DNA of 9,465 nucleotides, taken from an uncultured Ruminococcus sp. GTDB lineage: Bacteria > Bacillota > Clostridia > Oscillospirales > Ruminococcaceae. The DNA is taken from positions 1 to 9,465 of the forward strand of contig CAMNAY010000050.1 in the NCBI GenBank assembly GCA_946531975.1. The letters are read 5' to 3'. A program made the position numbers and the translations under genes. Shown one piece after another: positions 6,040-9,465 of the stretch (its first letter is position 1; every line of letters starts with the position of its first letter). Below the pieces are notes generated by a model. The model searched no databases, was not told the DNA's origin, and was given only the letters and a program-made list of their open reading frames with translations.

Positions 6040-7092
6040 TTATTTGGGCTGGAGAATGTCCTCCAGTTCATTCAGCAGAAGCGTCTGCTCACGGCGTGTG
6101 CCGGCGCAAATGCGCAGTCCGTTCGGGAAGCAGCGCACCGAAATGCCCTTCTGCAAGAGCTGCTCGAAGATCTCGTGCGCATAAGCTGTCTTCACGAAAA
6201 TAAAGTTCGTGCGCGGCGGGTAGACCTTTTCCAGCACCTCCGGAAAACGCTGTGCCAGATCATTGACGGCAGTATAAAGACGCTGTGTCTGCACGATGAT
6301 CTCATCGCGGCAGTGCTGCATCAGCGACTGCTCCTTCAGTACGGTCGCTGCAATGACCTGTGTGACCGCATCGCAGTTGTACGGCGACTTTGCAGCACGC
6401 ATCAGACCGGTCTTGTACGGATCTGTGACCGCAAAGCCCATACGCAGCGATGCCATGCCCATCGCCTTTGAGCAGGTGCGCAGGACGATCAGATTGTCGT
6501 ACTTTGTCACCAGATCCAGCACGCTTTCGTCCCAGAAGTCCATATAGGCTTCATCGACGAGCATCAGGCAGTCCGGTGCCGATTCGATCAGGCGGATGAT
6601 TGCCTCACGCGGCTCGCCCAGCGAGGTCGGGTTGCAGGGATTCGAGAACAGCACGGCATCTGCTTCCTTTGCAGCAGCAATCAGCGCGTCCATGTCGATC
6701 TGAAGATTCTCCTTCTTCGCGACGGTCACGACCTCCAGCTCTGCCAGCTCTGCGTACAGCTTGTACATGGAGAAATCCGGCGAAACGGTGACGAGTCTGC
6801 TGCCCTTCGAGAGAAAATTGTTGAGGATGATCGTGATGATCTCATCGGAGCCGTTTCCGGCGGTCACACAGTCCGGAGAAATGCCGTAATACGCAGCAAA
6901 TGCGTTGATCACGTCCGTTGCAACCGGATCGGGATAGCGGTTGAAGGAGATCTGCTCAATCGCATCCGCGACCTTTGCCTTCAGCACAGTCGGCAGATCG
7001 AAATAAGACTCATTGGCATCAAGCCGCACCGGATAATAGCCGGTGATCGGATCGTAAGGCTTGAGCTTCGTCAGTTTTTCGGGTAATTTCAT
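6040..7092 (-). CDS. hisC: Histidinol-phosphate aminotransferase
   Basis: HisC is a pyridoxal-phosphate enzyme that converts imidazole-acetol phosphate and glutamate to histidinol phosphate and 2-oxoglutarate. From ATG 7092 it has 350 residues, close to the family norm of about 350-360. Fold-type I aminotransferase landmarks are present: LDANES near the N-terminus, AGNGSDEII for cofactor phosphate, NPCNPTS with Asn154, LVDEAYMDF with Asp180 and Tyr183, the Schiff-base lysine Lys209 in TCSKAMGMASLRMGF with Arg217, and the substrate-binding arginine in LRICAGTRRE near the C-terminus. A GTG at 7104 in the same frame overlaps the hisD stop. However, the binding site AAAGGAG (7110-7104) includes that G, leaving no spacing, whereas the ATG at 7092 sits 11 nt downstream. 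This is the last gene of the his unit; a terminator begins 5 nt beyond its stop. Confidence 0.94.
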   Translation of the reverse strand: MKLPEKLTKLKPYDPITGYYPVRLDANESYFDLPTVLKAKVADAIEQISFNRYPDPVATDVINAFAAYYGISPDCVTAGNGSDEIITIILNNFLSKGSRLVTVSPDFSMYKLYAELAELEVVTVAKKENLQIDMDALIAAAKEADAVLFSNPCNPTSLGEPREAIIRLIESAPDCLMLVDEAYMDFWDESVLDLVTKYDNLIVLRTCSKAMGMASLRMGFAVTDPYKTGLMRAAKSPYNCDAVTQVIAATVLKEQSLMQHCRDEIIVQTQRLYTAVNDLAQRFPEVLEKVYPPRTNFIFVKTAYAHEIFEQLLQKGISVRCFPNGLRICAGTRREQTLLLNELEDILQPK

Positions 7093-7100
7093 TCGGGGGT

Positions 7101-8399
7101 TCACTCCTTTGTTTCATCCTCAAACCGCACTGCAATCGCGTTGGCGTGTGCGGTCAGCCCCTCTTTGTTCGCGACGAGAATGATGTCATCCTTTGCCGCA
7201 CGCAGGGCATCCTCCGTATAGTAGATATAGCTGGAACGCTTGATGAAGCTGTAAACCGACAGCGGCGAGAAGAAGCGCGCTGTACCGGAGGTCGGGAGAA
7301 CGTGGTTCGGTCCTGCGTAGTAATCGCCGAGCGGTTCAGAAGCATAGGTTCCGAGGAAGACAGAGCCTGCATTGTCGAGCTTGCCGATGTATTCCAGCGG
7401 ATTCTGCATCAGCACCTCAAGGTGTTCCGGCGCGACTTCATTGGCGAGCTCGACTGCCTGCTCCGGTGTATCACAGATCAGAATTGCACCGTAATTGTCC
7501 AGCGAGGACTTGATGATCTCGCGGCGTGCAAGATATGCCATCTGCCGCTCGAACTCTGCCTGTGTCTCCTTCGCGACGCGTTCAGAGGTCGTCACGAGAA
7601 TTGCGGAGGCGAGCTGGTCGTGTTCTGCCTGCGACATCAGGTCTGCGGCGACGAACTTCGGGTTTGCAGTGTCATCTGCCATGACCAGCACTTCGCTCGG
7701 TCCCGCGACCATGTCGATATCGACAACGCCGTACAGCAGACGCTTTGCCGTTGCGACGAAAATATTGCCCGGACCGACGATTTTGTCTACGCGGGGGATT
7801 GTGTCCGTGCCGTATGCGAGCGCCGCGACTGCCTGTGCGCCGCCCATGAGGAAGATGCGGTCAACGCCGCAGAGGGATGCCGCAACGAGGATATCGGGAT
7901 TCGGCTTGCCGTCCTTTGCGGGCGGTGTGACCATGATCAGTTCCTTGACGCCTGCGATTTTCGCAGGAATTGCGTTCATCAGTACCGAGGAGGGATACGC
8001 CGCGGTGCCGCCGGGAACATACAGACCCACGCGCTCCAGACCGCGGAGTCTCTGACCGAGAATCACGCCGTCGGCACGGGTGTTGCAGAAGCCCTGTTCC
8101 TTCTGGCGGTTGTGGAAATCGGAGATGTTCTCGATCGAATTGAGCAGCGCCTCAACGAATTTCGGGTCAGCAGCTTCGAGCGCATCGGAAATGGTATCGG
8201 CATCGACCTCGAACTGTTCGGGGCATTTGCCGTCAAATTTTTCAGTATATGCACGGACGGCAGCGTCGCCCTTCGTGCGGACATCCTCAAGAATTGTCGT
8301 AACGGTCTCAACAACCTTGGGATCAGGTGCGGTATTTCTGCTGCGAAGCTGCGCAAAGAATGCGGCTTCGTCCTTACCGTTGCAGCGGATGATTTGCAT
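7101..8399 (-). CDS. hisD: Histidinol dehydrogenase
   Basis: HisD is a zinc enzyme that oxidises L-histidinol to L-histidine in two NAD-dependent steps, the end of the pathway. Its 432 residues match the usual length (about 430). Conserved blocks in order are GLYVPGGTAAYPSSVLMNAIPA (125-146), VDKIVGPGNIFVATAKRLLYG (204-224), DMVAGPSEVLV (229-239), SQAEHDQLASA (256-266), VAPEHLEVL (322-330) and GDYYAGPNHVLPTSGTARFFSPL (358-380). By correspondence with the characterised enterobacterial enzymes, the zinc ligands are Gln257, His260, Asp359 and His418, and the catalytic pair is Glu325-His326. All are present, so it should be active. AAGGAAGGA ends 8 nt before the ATG. It follows hisG after 51 nt and leads into hisC, whose start lies 8 nt beyond its stop. 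Confidence 0.97.
   Translation of the reverse strand: MQIIRCNGKDEAAFFAQLRSRNTAPDPKVVETVTTILEDVRTKGDAAVRAYTEKFDGKCPEQFEVDADTISDALEAADPKFVEALLNSIENISDFHNRQKEQGFCNTRADGVILGQRLRGLERVGLYVPGGTAAYPSSVLMNAIPAKIAGVKELIMVTPPAKDGKPNPDILVAASLCGVDRIFLMGGAQAVAALAYGTDTIPRVDKIVGPGNIFVATAKRLLYGVVDIDMVAGPSEVLVMADDTANPKFVAADLMSQAEHDQLASAILVTTSERVAKETQAEFERQMAYLARREIIKSSLDNYGAILICDTPEQAVELANEVAPEHLEVLMQNPLEYIGKLDNAGSVFLGTYASEPLGDYYAGPNHVLPTSGTARFFSPLSVYSFIKRSSYIYYTEDALRAAKDDIILVANKEGLTAHANAIAVRFEDETKE
7104..7110 (-). promoter_or_regulatory. Ribosome binding site of hisC, inside the hisD 3' end
   Basis: AAAGGAG on the minus strand lies in the last codons of hisD. It touches a possible GTG start and is 11 nt from ATG 7092, so it supports the ATG as start and suggests translational coupling to hisD. 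Confidence 0.75.
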
Positions 8400-8407
8400 G
8401 GATGTGT

Positions 8408-8416
8408 TCCTTCCTT
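8408..8416 (-). promoter_or_regulatory. Ribosome binding site of hisD in the hisG-hisD gap
   Basis: AAGGAAGGA on the minus strand ends 8 nt before the hisD ATG at 8399. The rest of the 51-nt gap (8400-8450) shows no convincing promoter or terminator, so hisD is most simply read from the upstream transcript. Confidence 0.75.
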
Positions 8417-8450
8417 TCAGTGAGATTTGAAATGAACGGCCTTCGGAATA

Positions 8451-9089
8451 TTATTTTGCTTTCAGGAATGCTTCAATCTTTGCGGCAAGTTCTTCGATCT
8501 CAGACTGCCGCAGCTTCATGCTGACGGTGTTTGCGATCAGTCTTGCGGAGATCGGGCAGACATCCTCGAATACTTCCAGCCCGTTTTCCTTCAGGGTCGT
8601 GCCGGTTTCGACGATATCAACAATGCCGTCGGAGAGTTCGAGCAGCGGAGCCAGCTCAACGGAGCCTTCAATTTTGACGATATCGACGTCCATGCCCTTT
8701 GCCTCAAAGAAGCGGCGCGTCACGTTCGGATATTTCGAGGCGATTGTCTTGACGCCGTAGCCGCTGTAAAAATCGGTGCCTTTTTTGACGGCAAGCGCGA
8801 ATTTGCAGCGCCCGAAACCGAGATCCAGCAGTTCGTAGAATTTGCCCTGCATTTCGAGAATCGTGTCCTTGCCGACCACGCCGAGGTCGCAGACGCCGTG
8901 TTCCACATAAGTAATCACGTCGTTTGCCTTTGCCAGCACAACTTCAATGCTGCCGTCACCGATCGGAAGAATCAGCTTTCTGCCTTTCTCGTGAACAGCG
9001 GTGCAGTCGATGCCGAGCTGCTCGAACATGCCGACGGTGTCTTTTTCCAGTCTGCCCTTGGTCAGGGCAATCCGCAGCGGTCTCTGCAT
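8451..9089 (-). CDS. hisG: ATP phosphoribosyltransferase catalytic subunit, short form
   Basis: HisG condenses ATP and PRPP to N1-(5-phosphoribosyl)-ATP, the first committed step of histidine synthesis. This 212-residue version is the short form. It lacks the C-terminal regulatory domain of the long form (about 280-300 residues) and therefore needs HisZ for activity and feedback control. Landmarks are the N-terminal ALTKGRL (8-14), DLGVVGKD (68-75), EGSVELAPLLELSDGIVDIV (141-160) and the PRPP-binding ETGTTLKENGL (161-171). The ATG at 9089 has AAAGGAG 8 nt upstream within the end of hisZ, and only 3 nt separate it from the hisZ stop. This suggests translational coupling and fits the requirement for a HisG-HisZ complex. 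Confidence 0.96.
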   Translation of the reverse strand: MQRPLRIALTKGRLEKDTVGMFEQLGIDCTAVHEKGRKLILPIGDGSIEVVLAKANDVITYVEHGVCDLGVVGKDTILEMQGKFYELLDLGFGRCKFALAVKKGTDFYSGYGVKTIASKYPNVTRRFFEAKGMDVDIVKIEGSVELAPLLELSDGIVDIVETGTTLKENGLEVFEDVCPISARLIANTVSMKLRQSEIEELAAKIEAFLKAK

Positions 9090-9092
9090 GAT

Positions 9093-9464
9093 TCACACTC
9101 CTTTCACGGTGTCGGCGGACTTGCGTCCGGTGATTTCAAGCACGCTGTCAATGCCGTGCTGTGCGGCATATTCCCGTGCATCTTCAAGGGTTTCCGAGAG
9201 CGAATGCTCCACGACAAGCCCCTTTTCGCGCAGATTGCGTGCTGCTTCGACGGCTTCTGCTTCGCAGTCCGCCGCAGCCCAGATCAGCACATTGCTTGCG
9301 GGTCTGACATCGGCAGGGGAATCGCCCTGCTGACGGCTCAGAACCTTCACGGCTGCATCAATATTCACAGCAAAGCCGGTTGCGGGAACGTCATAGCCGA
9401 ATTCTGCGATCAGCTTGTCATAGCGGCCGCCGGAGAGGATCTCCTCGCCGTAGCCGGAGAGATA
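9093..9464 (-). CDS. hisZ: ATP phosphoribosyltransferase regulatory subunit, C-terminal part only
   Basis: The visible 123 residues are the C-terminal end of a class II histidyl-tRNA-synthetase-like protein whose start lies beyond the right edge. The block SGGRYDKLIAEFGYDVPATG followed by FAVNID matches the conserved GGRYD...F...PA(T)GF(A) motif of HisRS and HisZ. After it comes an alpha/beta segment (about the last 75 residues, VLIWAA...LREKGLVVEHSL...YAAQHGID) that resembles a reduced anticodon-binding-like domain. HisZ rather than true HisRS is favoured because it abuts a short-form hisG by 3 nt. HisZ does not charge tRNA; it binds and activates HisG and carries the histidine feedback site. 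An internal GTG at 9368 is not a real start, since the conserved motif lies upstream of it. Confidence 0.9.
   Translation of the reverse strand, partial: YLSGYGEEILSGGRYDKLIAEFGYDVPATGFAVNIDAAVKVLSRQQGDSPADVRPASNVLIWAAADCEAEAVEAARNLREKGLVVEHSLSETLEDAREYAAQHGIDSVLEITGRKSADTVKGV
9098..9104 (-). promoter_or_regulatory. Ribosome binding site of hisG, inside the hisZ 3' end
   Basis: AAAGGAG on the minus strand ends 8 nt before the hisG ATG at 9089 and overlaps the final codons of hisZ, consistent with coupled translation of the two subunits. Confidence 0.85.
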
Positions 9465-9465
9465 G

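Noticed and set aside
7146..8423. 425-codon open frame on the plus strand opposite hisD
   Set aside because: It is the codon-aligned shadow of hisD, produced by avoidance of TTA/CTA/TCA. The hisD protein has every family motif.
8400..8450. Internal promoter or terminator between hisG and hisD
   Set aside because: The 51-nt gap has a ribosome binding site but no convincing -35/-10 pair and no stable hairpin followed by a T-run.
9093..9368. Independent small gene starting at GTG 9368
   Set aside because: The frame continues upstream to the window edge through the conserved GGRYD...PATGF block of HisZ, so this is the C-terminal end of hisZ.

Overview
This 9.5 kb window looks like chromosomal DNA from an anaerobic Gram-positive clostridium, most likely an Oscillospiraceae/Ruminococcus-type gut bacterium. 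That is an inference from four things: purine-rich ribosome binding sites of the AAAGGAG/GGAGG type, a short-form HisG paired with HisZ, a very large secreted lactocepin/C5a-peptidase-like subtilase, and a GGDEF protein with the DINGLK and TG-x-x-S-K-HAY variants that I associate with this group. No rRNA gene or other species marker is present.

Layout from left to right. Positions 1-3706 (minus strand) hold most of a secreted subtilisin-family protease. It shows 1,235 codons from its start and then runs off the left edge without a stop. Its promoter (TTGACA, 17 nt, TAAAAT) and an approximately 105-nt leader with two hairpins lie at 3707-3846. Positions 3847-4094 are AT-richer non-coding DNA between two divergent promoters. 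A near-consensus promoter at 4095-4123 drives a plus-strand two-gene unit: a 157-residue four-helix membrane protein built as a duplication (4158-4631), and a diguanylate cyclase whose sensory part is also a tandem duplication (4659-5993). A perfect 14-bp hairpin at 6001-6034 separates this unit from the convergent histidine genes and probably terminates both.

Positions 6040-9465 (minus strand) carry the 3' end of a histidine biosynthesis operon in the transcribed order hisZ (partial) - hisG - hisD - hisC. HisZ and HisG together make ATP phosphoribosyltransferase (step 1). HisC is the histidinol-phosphate aminotransferase, and HisD performs the last two oxidations to histidine. Packing is tight: 3 nt between hisZ and hisG, 51 nt between hisG and hisD, and a near-overlap of hisD and hisC. 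The operon ends at hisC, so the other his genes must lie elsewhere.

Three start codons were placed downstream of the longest open frame because ribosome-binding-site spacing or promoter position demands it (hisC, the diguanylate cyclase and the membrane protein). I see no mobile element, CRISPR array, tRNA or rRNA. Most of the window is ordinary core metabolism. The parts worth a second look are the subtilase leader RNA, the duplicated-sensor cyclase with its duplicated membrane partner, the unassigned C-terminal part of the protease, and a strong avoidance of TTA/CTA/TCA codons that produces long false antisense reading frames.
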